This document shows positions 1-8,074 of a stretch of 64,000 nucleotides of DNA, one piece after another; positions within the stretch are counted from its first letter, which is position 1, and each line of letters opens with the position of its first letter. A program made the translations under genes and the position numbers. Source of the DNA: CAVVSD01 sp963757125 (lineage in GTDB: Bacteria; Actinomycetota; Thermoleophilia; Solirubrobacterales; Solirubrobacteraceae); NCBI GenBank assembly GCA_963757125.1, contig CAVWQP010000006.1, positions 248,001-312,000 on the forward strand, given 5' to 3'. The notes under the pieces are model-generated. The model was given only the letters and a program-made list of their open reading frames with translations. It searched no databases and had not been told where the DNA came from.

Positions 1-1
1 G

Positions 2-1015
2 GACCGCGTCCCCGACTACGTCTCCGGCCGTATGCACCCGGACCACTCGCTGCTCACGCTCGGGGACGCGTGGCACGTCGTCGGTCCCGCGGTGGTGCTC
101 GCCGCGGCGGGCAGCCCGGAGGCGAGCCTCGACCTGTGGTGGCTGTACCTGCTGGCGTTCGCCGCGCAGGTCGTCGTCGACGTCGTGGTCGCCACGCTGC
201 GCGAGTGGCTCGGCTCCGGCGTCCCGCCCGACCTGCAGCTGCGCATCCTCGGCTTCAGCGTCCTCGTCGACGTCGCACTCGCGCCGATCGGCCTCCTGGC
301 CGCGCTCGCGACGCCCGGCGGCGTGCTCCCGCTGCTCATGCTCATGCCGCTCATCGGGCTGCTGGCCGTCCTCGGCCGCGAGCGCGAGCAGCGCATCCAG
401 CACACGATCGAGCTCAGCGACGCGTACCGCGGCACCGCGCTGCTCATGGGCGAGCTGCTCGTGGCCGACGACGCCTACACCGGCGGCGAGCACACGAGCG
501 GCGTCGTCGCCCTCGCGCTCGGCGTCGGCACGCACATCGGCCTCGACGCGCGCGACCAGCGCAACCTCGAGTTCGGCGCGCTCCTGCACGACGTCGGCAA
601 GATCCGCGTCCCCGACGCGATCATCAACAAGCCCGGCAAGCTGACCGCTGAGGAGTGGGAGATCGTCAAGCGCCACCCGGCCGACGGGCAGGAGATGCTC
701 GACCGGATCGGCGGCGTCCTGGGCGAGGTCGGCATCATCGTCCGCGGCCACCACGAGCGCTGGGACGGCGGCGGATACCCGGACGGCCTCGTGGGGACGG
801 CGATCCCGCTCGCCTCGCGCATCATCTGCGCGTCGGACGCCTTCAGCGCCATGACGACGAACCGCTCCTACCGGGCCGCGATGTCGCTCCCGGAGGCGAT
901 CGAGGAGCTCCGCTCCTGCTCGGGCACCCAGTTCGACCCGCAGGTCGTCGAGGCGATCATCGAGGTCGTCGGCGACCGCGGCAGCGTCCCGGCGACGCTG
1001 CGCCTCGTCGCCTAG
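2..1015 (+). CDS. HD-GYP domain phosphodiesterase, membrane-associated (5' partial)
   Basis: The reading frame is open from the first bases of the window, so the true start lies upstream; an internal ATG at 32 exists but the frame before it has no stop. The N-terminal part is hydrophobic with several probable membrane helices, followed by a linker and an HD-GYP domain. The HD pair is visible in LLHDVGKI and the GYP motif in HHERWDGGGYP, with the family's later SDAFSAM segment. Such domains usually hydrolyse cyclic di-GMP at the inner face of the membrane; activity here is inferred. It ends convergently with the Rrf2 gene, the two stops sharing CTAG at 1012-1015. A GGDEF-EAL protein is encoded at 15.3-17.5 kb. 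Confidence 0.85.
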   Translation, partial: DRVPDYVSGRMHPDHSLLTLGDAWHVVGPAVVLAAAGSPEASLDLWWLYLLAFAAQVVVDVVVATLREWLGSGVPPDLQLRILGFSVLVDVALAPIGLLAALATPGGVLPLLMLMPLIGLLAVLGREREQRIQHTIELSDAYRGTALLMGELLVADDAYTGGEHTSGVVALALGVGTHIGLDARDQRNLEFGALLHDVGKIRVPDAIINKPGKLTAEEWEIVKRHPADGQEMLDRIGGVLGEVGIIVRGHHERWDGGGYPDGLVGTAIPLASRIICASDAFSAMTTNRSYRAAMSLPEAIEELRSCSGTQFDPQVVEAIIEVVGDRGSVPATLRLVA

Positions 1016-1491
1016 GACGCGGCCAGCCAGGTCCCGATCCCGGCCAGGGCGCCGGGACCGTAGTCGTCGCCGACCGCGCTCGCGAGGTCCGCGAGCGTGA
1101 TCTCCCGCAGCGCGCCCCGCCACGCCTGGTCGGCGGCCATCATCGCCCGGTGGATCGCGCACGGCTTCGTGCACGCCTCCGGTGGCGTCGCGAGCGGGCC
1201 GCGCTGGCGGATCTCGGTGCAGACGAAGGTGGGGCGGTCGCCGTCGACGGCCTCCACGACGTCGAGGACGGTGATCGACGCGGGCTCGCGGGTGAGCGTG
1301 TAGCCGCCGGCGTGGCCCTGCACGGAGCGCACGATCCCCGCGCGCGACAGCGCCTGCAGGTGCTTGGCGAGGTACGTGGCCGAGACGTCGTGCAGCTCAG
1401 CGAGCTTCGCCGCCGGCACCGGGGCACCGTCGGCCGACGACAGCACCACACAGCAGTGCAACGCCCACTCCACGCCTCCCGACAGCTTCAT
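1012..1491 (-). CDS. Rrf2 family transcriptional regulator with three-cysteine cluster
   Basis: A 159-residue protein with an N-terminal winged helix (KLAELHDVSATYLAKHLQAL) and a dimerisation helix. Three cysteines are spaced as in iron-sulfur or redox-sensing Rrf2 proteins (FVCTE, EACTK, KPCAI). The ATG at 1491 is chosen because it precedes the conserved MKLSGGVEWAL; a longer start at 1518 would lie inside the operator. It is divergent from the NAD(P)-binding protein at 1569, and two matching inverted repeats lie between them, suggesting autoregulation and control of that gene. The signal sensed is unknown. Confidence 0.85.
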   Translation of the reverse strand: MKLSGGVEWALHCCVVLSSADGAPVPAAKLAELHDVSATYLAKHLQALSRAGIVRSVQGHAGGYTLTREPASITVLDVVEAVDGDRPTFVCTEIRQRGPLATPPEACTKPCAIHRAMMAADQAWRGALREITLADLASAVGDDYGPGALAGIGTWLAAS

Positions 1492-1498
1492 CCGCAGC

Positions 1499-1504
1499 AG
1501 CGTA
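1499..1504 (-). promoter_or_regulatory. -10-like element TACGCT for the Rrf2 gene
   Basis: TACGCT on the minus strand sits 7 bases before the ATG at 1491, the spacing expected for a leaderless transcript. No Shine-Dalgarno sequence is seen before this ATG. Confidence 0.45.
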
Positions 1505-1509
1505 CTTGA

Positions 1510-1530
1510 CTCGGACAAGACTCATCCGAG
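1510..1530. promoter_or_regulatory. Operator 1, inverted repeat CTCGGA-N9-TCCGAG
   Basis: Imperfect palindrome sharing CTCGGACAAGA with operator 2, whose centre is 26 bases away. It overlaps the region just upstream of the Rrf2 -10 element and a TTGACT (1506-1511) that could be the -35 of the rightward gene. Probable binding site of the adjacent Rrf2 regulator (inference). Confidence 0.6.
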
Positions 1531-1535
1531 ATGAT

Positions 1536-1556
1536 CTCGGACAAGATATGTCCGAG
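1536..1556. promoter_or_regulatory. Operator 2, inverted repeat CTCGGACA-N5-TGTCCGAG
   Basis: Arms of 8 bases match perfectly around a 5-base centre. The site lies immediately before the AGAAGGAG ribosome site (1555-1562) of the rightward gene, so occupation would block its transcription. Together with operator 1 this is a strong candidate for Rrf2 recognition. Confidence 0.7.
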
Positions 1557-1568
1557 AAGGAGCACATC

Positions 1569-2309
1569 ATGAGGATCGTCGTCATCGGAGGCACCGGCCT
1601 CATCGGCAGCCAGGTCGTCGCGAACCTCCAGGCCCGCGGACACGAGGCGGTCGCCGCCGCGCCGAGCACGGGCGTCGACACCATCACCGGGGCAGGTCTC
1701 GCCGAGGCGCTCGCGGGCGCCGACGTCGTCGTCGACGTCGCCAACTCGCCGTCGTTCGAGGACGACGCCGTCATGGAGTTCTTCCGCACCGCGGGGACCA
1801 ACCTGCTCGCCGCCGAGCCCTCCGCCGGCGTGCGCCACCACGTCGCCCTGACGATCGTCGGCGCCGAGCGGCTGCCGGACAGCGGGTATCTGCGCGCGAA
1901 GGTCGCGCAGGAGGAGCTCATCGAGGCATCGGGCGTGCCGTACACGATCGTCCGCGCCACGCAGTTCTTCGAGTTCCTCCGCGCGATCGCCGACGCGGGC
2001 ACGGAGGGGGACACGGTCCGCCTGCCGTCGGCGAACCTGCAGCCGATCGCGGCGCGCGACGTCGCGGCCGCCGTGACCGAGGCGGCAGTGGCCGACCCCG
2101 TGAACGGCACGGTCGAGATCGGCGGGCCCGAGCCGATCGGGATGGATGTGCTCGTGCGCCGCGTGCTCGCGGCCGACGGCGACGGGCGCACGGTGATCGG
2201 CGACCCGCACGCGCGCTACTTCGGCACCGAGCTCGACGATCACTCCCTCACGCCCGGCGCCGGCGCCCGGCTGGGGGCGACGGACTTCGACGCCTGGCTC
2301 GCTGCCTAG
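1569..2309 (+). CDS. NmrA-like / atypical SDR NAD(P)-binding protein
   Basis: A 246-residue Rossmann protein opening with MRIVVIGGTGLIGSQV, the GxxGxxG dinucleotide site of NmrA-like and extended SDR proteins. A mid-protein segment (YTIVRATQFFEF) is typical of NmrA-type sequences. The ATG at 1569 is preceded by AGAAGGAG at 1555-1562 with a 6-base gap, so an upstream TTG at 1506 is rejected. It may be a redox-responsive reductase or a nucleotide-sensing protein; the substrate cannot be read. Divergent from, and probably controlled by, the Rrf2 regulator. Its stop shares CTAG (2306-2309) with the convergent MFS gene. Confidence 0.8.
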   Translation: MRIVVIGGTGLIGSQVVANLQARGHEAVAAAPSTGVDTITGAGLAEALAGADVVVDVANSPSFEDDAVMEFFRTAGTNLLAAEPSAGVRHHVALTIVGAERLPDSGYLRAKVAQEELIEASGVPYTIVRATQFFEFLRAIADAGTEGDTVRLPSANLQPIAARDVAAAVTEAAVADPVNGTVEIGGPEPIGMDVLVRRVLAADGDGRTVIGDPHARYFGTELDDHSLTPGAGARLGATDFDAWLAA

Positions 2310-3535
2310 GCCGAGGTCCGGGCCGCGACCGGGGCGCTGCGCGAGGAGGGCTTGACGGCCTCGTCGCGCACGCGCTCCTGCGGCGTGAGCGGCAGGGTCA
2401 GCGCGAGCAGCAGGCTGGGGATCGGCAGCAGGGCGATCGTCCACATGACCGCGCCGAGCCCGGCGGCGTCGGCCAGGACGCCGAGCAGCACCGCCGCGAC
2501 ACCGCCGACGCCGATCGCGGCGCCGAGCGTGACGCCGGAGGCGAGCCCCAGCCGCCGGGGCAGGTACTCCTGGCCCATGACGACGGTGACGCTGAAGCTC
2601 ATGATCGTGACGAAGCCGACGCCGGCGAGCAGCACGCCCGCGAGCACGCTGCCGGACACGACGAACGCCAGCAGCAGCGGCAGCTGCACCGCCAGCGATC
2701 CGACGAGGACGGCGCGGCGGCCGATGCGATCCACGAGCCGGCCGCCGACCAGCGTGCCGATCGCGCCCGCGACGAGCATCGCGGTCAGCGCCGTGTTGCC
2801 CGCGGCCTCCGTGGAGCCGAGCTGGTGGACGAACCAGAGCGGGACGAACGACTGCAGGCCGAAGTAGACGCCGGAGCGCAGGGAGATCACGCCGCCGAGG
2901 CGCGTGAAGGCGTTCCAGTCGTCCTCGGGCTGGTCGGCACTCTGCGCGGCCCGCCCGACTGCCGTCCTCGCCATCGCGTGCATGCGCGGCAGCGACCGGA
3001 ACAGCATCACGGACACGATCGCGGGCAGCACGATCAGCGCGAGCGTGCCGCTCAGGCCGAACACGAGGACGAGCGGCGTGACGAAGATCGGCCCGAGCGC
3101 GAAGCCGACGTTGCCGCCGACCGAGAAGAAGCTCATGCCCGTGCCGCGCCGCGAGCCGGAGGCGTGGTTGGCGTAGCGCGCGCCCTCGGGGTGGAACGCG
3201 GCGACGCCGAGGCCGCTGATCGCGACGACGAAGACGGTCAGCGCGTAGGAGCTCACGACGCCCGCGAGCGAGATCCCGATGCCGGCGAGCAGGACGCCGC
3301 CGGGCATGAGCCAGCGGATCTCCAGGCGGTCGGCGACGGCGCCGAACACGGGCTGGATGATCGACGAGCCGACGGTCATCGCGAGGACGAGGAGGCCCGC
3401 CGCGGCGTAGGACCAGTGGCGCTGGATCACGAAGAACGGGATGAGCGCGGGCACGGCGCCCTGGCAGAGGTCAGCCGCGGCGTGGCCGCACGAGAGGCGG
3501 GCGAGGAGCCCCCGGTCGAGATCCACAGCGGTCAT
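2306..3535 (-). CDS. MFS transporter, fosmidomycin-resistance (Fsr) type
   Basis: A 409-residue membrane protein with about 12 hydrophobic segments. Its N-terminal CGHAAADLCQGAVPALIPF, AFHPEGARYA and SFFSVGGNVGFALGP segments resemble the Fsr subgroup of the major facilitator superfamily, which exports small toxic compounds by proton antiport. The C-terminal tail is basic and cytoplasmic. It lies 70 bases downstream of a TetR-type gene on the same strand, the usual repressor/efflux arrangement, with two hairpins in the gap. The natural substrate is unknown; fosmidomycin itself is only a family label. Confidence 0.8.
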   Translation of the reverse strand: MTAVDLDRGLLARLSCGHAAADLCQGAVPALIPFFVIQRHWSYAAAGLLVLAMTVGSSIIQPVFGAVADRLEIRWLMPGGVLLAGIGISLAGVVSSYALTVFVVAISGLGVAAFHPEGARYANHASGSRRGTGMSFFSVGGNVGFALGPIFVTPLVLVFGLSGTLALIVLPAIVSVMLFRSLPRMHAMARTAVGRAAQSADQPEDDWNAFTRLGGVISLRSGVYFGLQSFVPLWFVHQLGSTEAAGNTALTAMLVAGAIGTLVGGRLVDRIGRRAVLVGSLAVQLPLLLAFVVSGSVLAGVLLAGVGFVTIMSFSVTVVMGQEYLPRRLGLASGVTLGAAIGVGGVAAVLLGVLADAAGLGAVMWTIALLPIPSLLLALTLPLTPQERVRDEAVKPSSRSAPVAARTSA

Positions 3536-3552
3536 GAGCTGCCCGCCCGCTC

Positions 3553-3602
3553 GCGAGAACGTCGCCCAGCGACGTTCTCGCCAGCGAAGACGAAGTCTTC
3601 GC
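3553..3602 (-). terminator. Tandem hairpins between the TetR and MFS genes
   Basis: GCGAGAACGTCG (3553-3564) pairs perfectly with 3570-3581 across a 5-base loop. GCGAAGAC (3584-3591) pairs with 3595-3602 across GAA. The two stems fill most of the 70-base gap. No U-run follows either one, so they may be attenuators or mRNA stability elements rather than simple terminators. Confidence 0.5.
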
Positions 3603-3605
3603 CAT

Positions 3606-4184
3606 TCACGACGACGTCAGGCCCTCGAGCGCGATGGAGAGGACGCCGCGCTCGGCGCGCTCGGCCGTCCAGCCGTGGCCGGTGCGCAGGTGGCGGTAGG
3701 TCCAGCCGATGAGGTTGAAGAGGACCGTCGCCGTCTCGGCCGGATCCTCGAAGGCGCGCAGCGAGCCGTCGGCGGCGCCGTCGCGCAGGATGCGCTCCAC
3801 GGGCTCGGTGAACGTCGCGCGCGTGAGGCCGCCGTCGCTCGGCGGCTCGTGGAAGATCGCGTCGCGCGGGCGGTCGCCGAGCGCCGCCATGAGCGCGAGG
3901 TTCTCGTCCGCCACGGCGCACAGGGCCTCCAGCGCCTGCTCGAGGCGGGCGCGCCCGGTGCCCGGCGCGGTGAGCGCGGGCCACAGCGCGTCGCGGTACT
4001 GGTCCTCGAGGCTCGCGGCGAGGGCGGCGAGGATCGCCTCGCGCGTGATGCCGCGGCGGTGCAGCGTCATGCGCGACGTGCCGGCCTCGGCGGCGATCCG
4101 CTCGAGGGTGGCGTCCTGCCAGCCGTGCAGCTCGATCGCGCGGCGGGCGCCGGGGAGGATGCGGGGGTCGACGACGGAGGCCAC
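3606..4184 (-). CDS. TetR family transcriptional regulator
   Basis: A 192-residue protein with an N-terminal helix-turn-helix (ATLERIAAEAGTSRMTLHRRG) and an all-helical ligand domain. The GTG at 4184 is taken as start because it precedes the complete DNA-binding domain and directly abuts an 18-base palindrome (4185-4202). The longer open frame to 4613 runs antisense-like through the glycosyltransferase and is rejected. It likely represses itself and, by read-through, the downstream MFS exporter. The ligand is unknown. Confidence 0.85.
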   Translation of the reverse strand: MASVVDPRILPGARRAIELHGWQDATLERIAAEAGTSRMTLHRRGITREAILAALAASLEDQYRDALWPALTAPGTGRARLEQALEALCAVADENLALMAALGDRPRDAIFHEPPSDGGLTRATFTEPVERILRDGAADGSLRAFEDPAETATVLFNLIGWTYRHLRTGHGWTAERAERGVLSIALEGLTSS

Positions 4185-4202
4185 TGTTACATGAATGTAA
4201 CA
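4185..4202. promoter_or_regulatory. TetR operator, palindrome TGTTACATGAATGTAACA
   Basis: Eight-base arms TGTTACAT and ATGTAACA match perfectly around a 2-base centre. On the minus strand it contains TACATT (4194-4199), a -10-like element 9 bases before the GTG start, so repressor binding would cover the core promoter of a leaderless mRNA. The stop codon of the upstream glycosyltransferase lies inside the palindrome. Confidence 0.75.
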
Positions 4203-5071
4203 GGGGTGCGACGCGCGTGGATCAGGGCCCGCAGCTGCGCGCGTTCGCGATCCCGGCCACGGTGCGCGAGCGCCCGCGACGCGAACGTGACGCCCTGCGC
4301 GAGGTCGTCGAGCGCGAGCGCGCGACGACCGAGGCGCGCGCCGACGACCTCCCGGCGCCTGCGCGCGAGCAGCTCGTGGGGCTCGCCGTCGTAGGCCGGG
4401 CGGGTGCTGTGGCCGCCCGCGTGGCGCAGCGCGATCTCGGGGCGCAGCTCGGTGGGCACGCCGGCGGCGGCCGCCCGCAGGCACAGCTCGAGGTCCTCGA
4501 AGAACAGGAACGCATCGGGGTCGAACGGCCCCAGCCGGCGCAGCGTGTCGGTCCGCGCCGCCACGACCGCTGCGATCGCCCAGCCGACGCGCCGGGGCGT
4601 GTCGGACCGCCACGGATCGGCTTCCAGCCGCAGCCGCCGCGGCAGCAGCCGGGGGTGCACGAGCGCCGGCAGGAGCGCGCGGGCCGTCCCCGGCTCGGGG
4701 TGCGCGCTGCGCTGGACGGAGCCGTCGGCGTTCAGCAGCCGCGGGACCACGAGCGCGTCGCGCGCGGCGGCCAGGTCGACCAGCCGGCCCAGGCCGTCGT
4801 CCAGCAGCTCGACGTCGGGGTTGAGGAGGACCGTGACCGGCGTCCGGACGTGCTCGAGCCCGGCGACGTTCGCGGCGCCGAATCCGGGGTTGCCGGGCAG
4901 GCGCACGACCCGCGCGCCGTGGCGCTCCGCGAGCGCGGCGCCGCCGTCGGAGGAGCCGGAGTCGACGACGACGAGCTCCGGCGCGGTGGGGAGATGGCGC
5001 TCGATCGAGCGCAGGAGGACCTCGAGGTCGGGCTCGGAGTCGTGCAGGACGACGAGCAGCGTCGCGTTCAC
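4187..5071 (-). CDS. Glycosyltransferase family 2 (rhamnosyltransferase-like)
   Basis: A 294-residue GT-A enzyme beginning NATLLVVLHDSEPD. Sugar-nucleotide and metal-binding features are VVDSGSSDG and LLNPDVELL (the DxD-like position); the catalytic acidic segment is FLFFEDLELCLRA. These are typical of WbbL-like rhamnosyltransferases acting on lipid-linked surface polysaccharide at the cytoplasmic face. GTG at 5071 overlaps the upstream GT4 stop by four bases (GTGA), implying translational coupling. The last codons and stop overlap the TetR operator. The acceptor sugar is not inferable. Confidence 0.85.
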   Translation of the reverse strand: MNATLLVVLHDSEPDLEVLLRSIERHLPTAPELVVVDSGSSDGGAALAERHGARVVRLPGNPGFGAANVAGLEHVRTPVTVLLNPDVELLDDGLGRLVDLAAARDALVVPRLLNADGSVQRSAHPEPGTARALLPALVHPRLLPRRLRLEADPWRSDTPRRVGWAIAAVVAARTDTLRRLGPFDPDAFLFFEDLELCLRAAAAGVPTELRPEIALRHAGGHSTRPAYDGEPHELLARRRREVVGARLGRRALALDDLAQGVTFASRALAHRGRDRERAQLRALIHARRTPVTFM

Positions 5072-6108
5072 GCCGCCACCTCGGCCAGGACGGCGCGCAG
5101 CTCGCGGGCCGCGCGCTCCCACGTGTGGGCGCGGGCGCGCGCGAACGCCTGCTCGGCGATCGCGCCCCGGAGCGCGTCGTCGTCGCGCAGCCGCCCGATG
5201 GCCGCCCCGAGCGCCGAGTCGTCGCCCGGCGCCACGAACAGGGCGCCGTCGTCGCCGAGCGTCTCGCGGAGCACCGGGAGGTCGCTCACGATGCTCGGCG
5301 TCCCGCACAGGGCGGCCTCCAGCGGCGGGAACCCGAAGCCCTCGAGATGGGAGGGCAGGACGAGCGCGAGCGCCCCCGCCAGGAGCCCGTCGAGCTCAGC
5401 GTCGGAGACCCGGCCGAGCAGCCGGCCCCCTGCCGCCTGCACGTCGTCCGCGAGCCGTCCGGTGCCGGCGAACCACGCTGCGACGCCTGCGCTGGAGGCT
5501 GCGCGGGCCAGCGCCACCGGGTCCTTGCGCGGCTCGAGCGCGCCGACGAACAGCACGTACTCGGCATCCGGCACGTCGCGGGGCGCGACCGGCCGCAGGC
5601 CCGGGGCGACGACGACCGCGCCCTCGAGCCCCCAGGCCGCGCGCAGCTCGTCGCGCATGGCCGCGGTGTCCGTCACGACGCGACCGGCGCGCGTCGCGAG
5701 CCGCCGTGGGCGCGCCGCGGCGTGCCACAGCCGCTCGTAGGGGGTGAAGTCGCCGGGACGCTCCTCGAACGAGCGGTCGTGGACCGTGACGACGTACGGC
5801 ACGTCACCGGGTGCGACCGGGGCGAGCGCGGGGATCCAGACCACGTCCAGATCGCCGCCGAGCAGATGGGCGACGGTCGGCACGCCGGTCAGCGCGGCCG
5901 CACCGTGCACGGCGCGGCCGGGCGCGCGCGTGCGGACGACACGCACGTCCGGCCGCGCGGCCAGCTCGCGCGCGGCAGGCCCGAGGGGCGCCCGGCCGGG
6001 CACCAGGAGCGACAGCTCGTCCTCGGTCAGCGCGCCGAGCATGCCCTGCAGGTACACCGCGATGCCGCGCCCGGCGTCGAGGTGGCGCGCGTCGACGCCG
6101 ACCCTCAT
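5068..6108 (-). CDS. Glycosyltransferase family 4
   Basis: A 346-residue GT-B enzyme. It starts MRVGVDARHLDAGRGIAVYL, the donor/acceptor groove region of GT4 enzymes, and carries a C-terminal nucleotide-sugar domain with LVLPSHLEGFGFPPLEAALCG, the family's E-x7-E region. ATG 6108 is preferred, with GTG at 6120 possible. It overlaps the next GT2 by four bases. It is divergent from another GT4 at 6135 with only 26 bases between starts, so the promoters of the pair must overlap each other or the coding ends. Confidence 0.87.
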   Translation of the reverse strand: MRVGVDARHLDAGRGIAVYLQGMLGALTEDELSLLVPGRAPLGPAARELAARPDVRVVRTRAPGRAVHGAAALTGVPTVAHLLGGDLDVVWIPALAPVAPGDVPYVVTVHDRSFEERPGDFTPYERLWHAAARPRRLATRAGRVVTDTAAMRDELRAAWGLEGAVVVAPGLRPVAPRDVPDAEYVLFVGALEPRKDPVALARAASSAGVAAWFAGTGRLADDVQAAGGRLLGRVSDAELDGLLAGALALVLPSHLEGFGFPPLEAALCGTPSIVSDLPVLRETLGDDGALFVAPGDDSALGAAIGRLRDDDALRGAIAEQAFARARAHTWERAARELRAVLAEVAA

Positions 6109-6134
6109 CGGCGCGTGCACGAAGATGCTCGGCC

Positions 6135-7160
6135 GTGGCGCGCGTGCTCATCAACGGCCGGGCGGCCGTCCGGCCCGAACCGGGCGGCGTCGAGCGCTGG
6201 GCGCGCGAGCTCGCCGCGCGGCTGCCGGCGCTCGCACCCGAGCGCTACGCCGTCGTGCGGCCGCCGGGCGCGCTTGCGCACCGCGCCGGGCATGCATGGG
6301 AGCAGGCCGTCCTGCCCGCGGTCGCGATCGCGCGCCGCGCGCCGCTGGTCCTGCATCCGGCCAACACCGCGCCGGTGGCGCTGCGTCGCAACGTCGTCGT
6401 GGTCCACGACGCCGCCGCGCTGCGCGAGCCGTCCTGGTACTCCGGCGCGTACGCCGCCTGGCAGCGGGCGGTGCTGCCCGTCGTCGTCCGCCGCGCGCGC
6501 CACGTCGTGACCGTATCCGAGTTCTCGCGGGCCGAGCTCGTCGAGCTGGCGGGTGCGGATCCGGCCCGCGTGACCGTCGTCGCCGGGGGCGTCGACCACG
6601 ACCGGCTGCATCCCGGCGTCGACCCCGCGCCCGCACGCGCGGCCCTCGACCTCCCGCGGCCCTACGTCCTGACCGTCGCCAGCCGCCTGCCGCGCAAGAA
6701 CCTCGCCGCGCTGGAGCCGGCGGCGAAGCGGCTGGGCGAGCTCGGCATCGACCTCGTCGCCGCGGGCGGCACACGGCCGCAGTTCGCCGAGGAGACGCCG
6801 GCGGGCGCCGTCCGCGCGCTCGGTCTCGTGCCCGAGGCGCTGCTGCCCGGGCTCTACGCCGGTGCCGCGGCCTTCGTGCTCCCGAGCCTGCACGAGGGCT
6901 TCGGCCTGCCGGTGCTGGAGGCGATGGCGTCGGGCGTCCCGGTCGTGGCATCCGACCGCGGGGCGCTCCCCGAGACGTGCGCGGGCGCCGCGCTGCTCGT
7001 CGACCCCTCCGACCACGCGGCGATCACCGAGGCCGTCGAGGCGGCGATCGGCGACGACCACCTCGTCGCCGCGGGCCTCGTGCGCGCGGCCGGCTTCTCG
7101 TGGGCGCGCACCGCGACAGAGGTCGACGGGGTTGTCAGGCGCCTGTACATTCGCGCCTGA
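6135..7160 (+). CDS. Glycosyltransferase family 4
   Basis: A 341-residue GT-B enzyme from GTG 6135 (MARVLINGRAAVRPEPGGVERW). The C-terminal donor-binding segment is VLPSLHEGFGLPVLEAMASG, with VVASDRGALPE following, as in mannosyl/glucosyl GT4 enzymes of exopolysaccharide pathways. It faces away from the GT4/GT2 pair and probably serves the same polysaccharide. A luciferase-like oxidoreductase follows after 16 bases on the same strand but has its own strong ribosome site. Confidence 0.85.
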   Translation: MARVLINGRAAVRPEPGGVERWARELAARLPALAPERYAVVRPPGALAHRAGHAWEQAVLPAVAIARRAPLVLHPANTAPVALRRNVVVVHDAAALREPSWYSGAYAAWQRAVLPVVVRRARHVVTVSEFSRAELVELAGADPARVTVVAGGVDHDRLHPGVDPAPARAALDLPRPYVLTVASRLPRKNLAALEPAAKRLGELGIDLVAAGGTRPQFAEETPAGAVRALGLVPEALLPGLYAGAAAFVLPSLHEGFGLPVLEAMASGVPVVASDRGALPETCAGAALLVDPSDHAAITEAVEAAIGDDHLVAAGLVRAAGFSWARTATEVDGVVRRLYIRA

Positions 7161-7176
7161 CCACGAGGAGGACGTG

Positions 7177-7995
7177 ATGGAGATCGGTGTGTATGCGGTC
7201 TGCACGGACGAGACGCTGCGGCCGGACGTGGTCGCGAAGCTCATCGAGGACGCCGGCCTGGATGCGATCCACTTCGGCGAGCACTCGCACATCCCGGCGA
7301 GCCGGGAGACGCCGTTCCCGGGAGGCGACCTGCCGCCCGACTACCTGCGGACCTGGGACCTGCTCGTCGCGCTGAACACCGCGGCGCTCGGCACGACCCG
7401 GCTGCGGGTGTCCTCGGGGATCATCCAGGTGGCACAGCGCGAGCCGATCACGACCGCGAAGGCGCTCGCGAGCATCGACGTGCTCTCGGATGGGCGGGTC
7501 GACCTCATCGTCGGCCACGGCTGGAACATCGAGGAGATGCGCAACCACGGCGTCGACATCGAGACGCGCTACGACCTCGTCCGCGAGCGGATGCTCGCCA
7601 TGCGCGAGATCTGGCGCAACGACGAGGCGACGTTCCACGGCGACTTCGTGAACTTCGACCGCATCTGGTCGTGGCCCAAGCCGGTGCAGCCCGGCGGCGT
7701 GCCCATGTTCTTCGGCGGCAACTCGCCGGGCTCCGAGGAGCGCGCGCTGGAGTACGGCGACGGGTGGGGGCCGATCGCGCTCCCGGACATCCCCGAGCGC
7801 GTCCGCGCGTTCCGGGCGGCGGGGCACGACATGCCGGTCGTCGCATTCGGCGTCGCGACCGATGCCGCCGCCATCGAGGAGCATGCGAGCGCCGGCACGA
7901 GCCGCGCCGTCCTCATGCTCGAATCCGCCCGCGAGGGCGACATCGAGCGGGGTCTGGAGGAGATGCAGCGCACCGTCGCGACCGCCGTCGGGTGA
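7177..7995 (+). CDS. LLM class (luciferase-like) F420-dependent oxidoreductase, copy 1
   Basis: A 272-residue TIM-barrel protein. It carries GEHSHIPASRETPFPGG, LSDGRVDLIVGHGWNIEEM and FFGGNSPGSEERALEYGDGW, hallmarks of the TIGR03619-type F420-dependent luciferase-like subgroup. ATG 7177 follows CGAGGAGG with good spacing. The protein aligns throughout its length with the next gene, so the two arose by tandem duplication. Substrate unknown; the neighbouring cupin, EthD and flavoprotein genes suggest a catabolic role. Confidence 0.85.
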   Translation: MEIGVYAVCTDETLRPDVVAKLIEDAGLDAIHFGEHSHIPASRETPFPGGDLPPDYLRTWDLLVALNTAALGTTRLRVSSGIIQVAQREPITTAKALASIDVLSDGRVDLIVGHGWNIEEMRNHGVDIETRYDLVRERMLAMREIWRNDEATFHGDFVNFDRIWSWPKPVQPGGVPMFFGGNSPGSEERALEYGDGWGPIALPDIPERVRAFRAAGHDMPVVAFGVATDAAAIEEHASAGTSRAVLMLESAREGDIERGLEEMQRTVATAVG

Positions 7996-8040
7996 GATGC
8001 ATGCATCTGCATATCGATAATGTCGACAATGTCATGAGTC
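7995..8040. promoter_or_regulatory. AT-rich palindromic intergenic region between LLM paralogs
   Basis: AGATGCATGCATCT (7995-8008) is a perfect 14-base palindrome, and TGTCGACA (8021-8028) a perfect 8-base one. GATAAT (8016-8021) resembles a -10 element. The composition is strikingly AT-rich against the surroundings, which suggests the second LLM gene has its own regulated promoter. The cognate factor is unknown. Confidence 0.5.
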
Positions 8041-8074
8041 TGTAGGTTCCCCTTCGAACCGAGAGAGGGAGCAC

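Noticed and set aside
4185..4613. N-terminal extension of the TetR protein
   Set aside because: It is the shadow of the GT2 gene on the same strand in another frame; the DNA-binding domain is complete from GTG 4184 and an operator abuts that codon.
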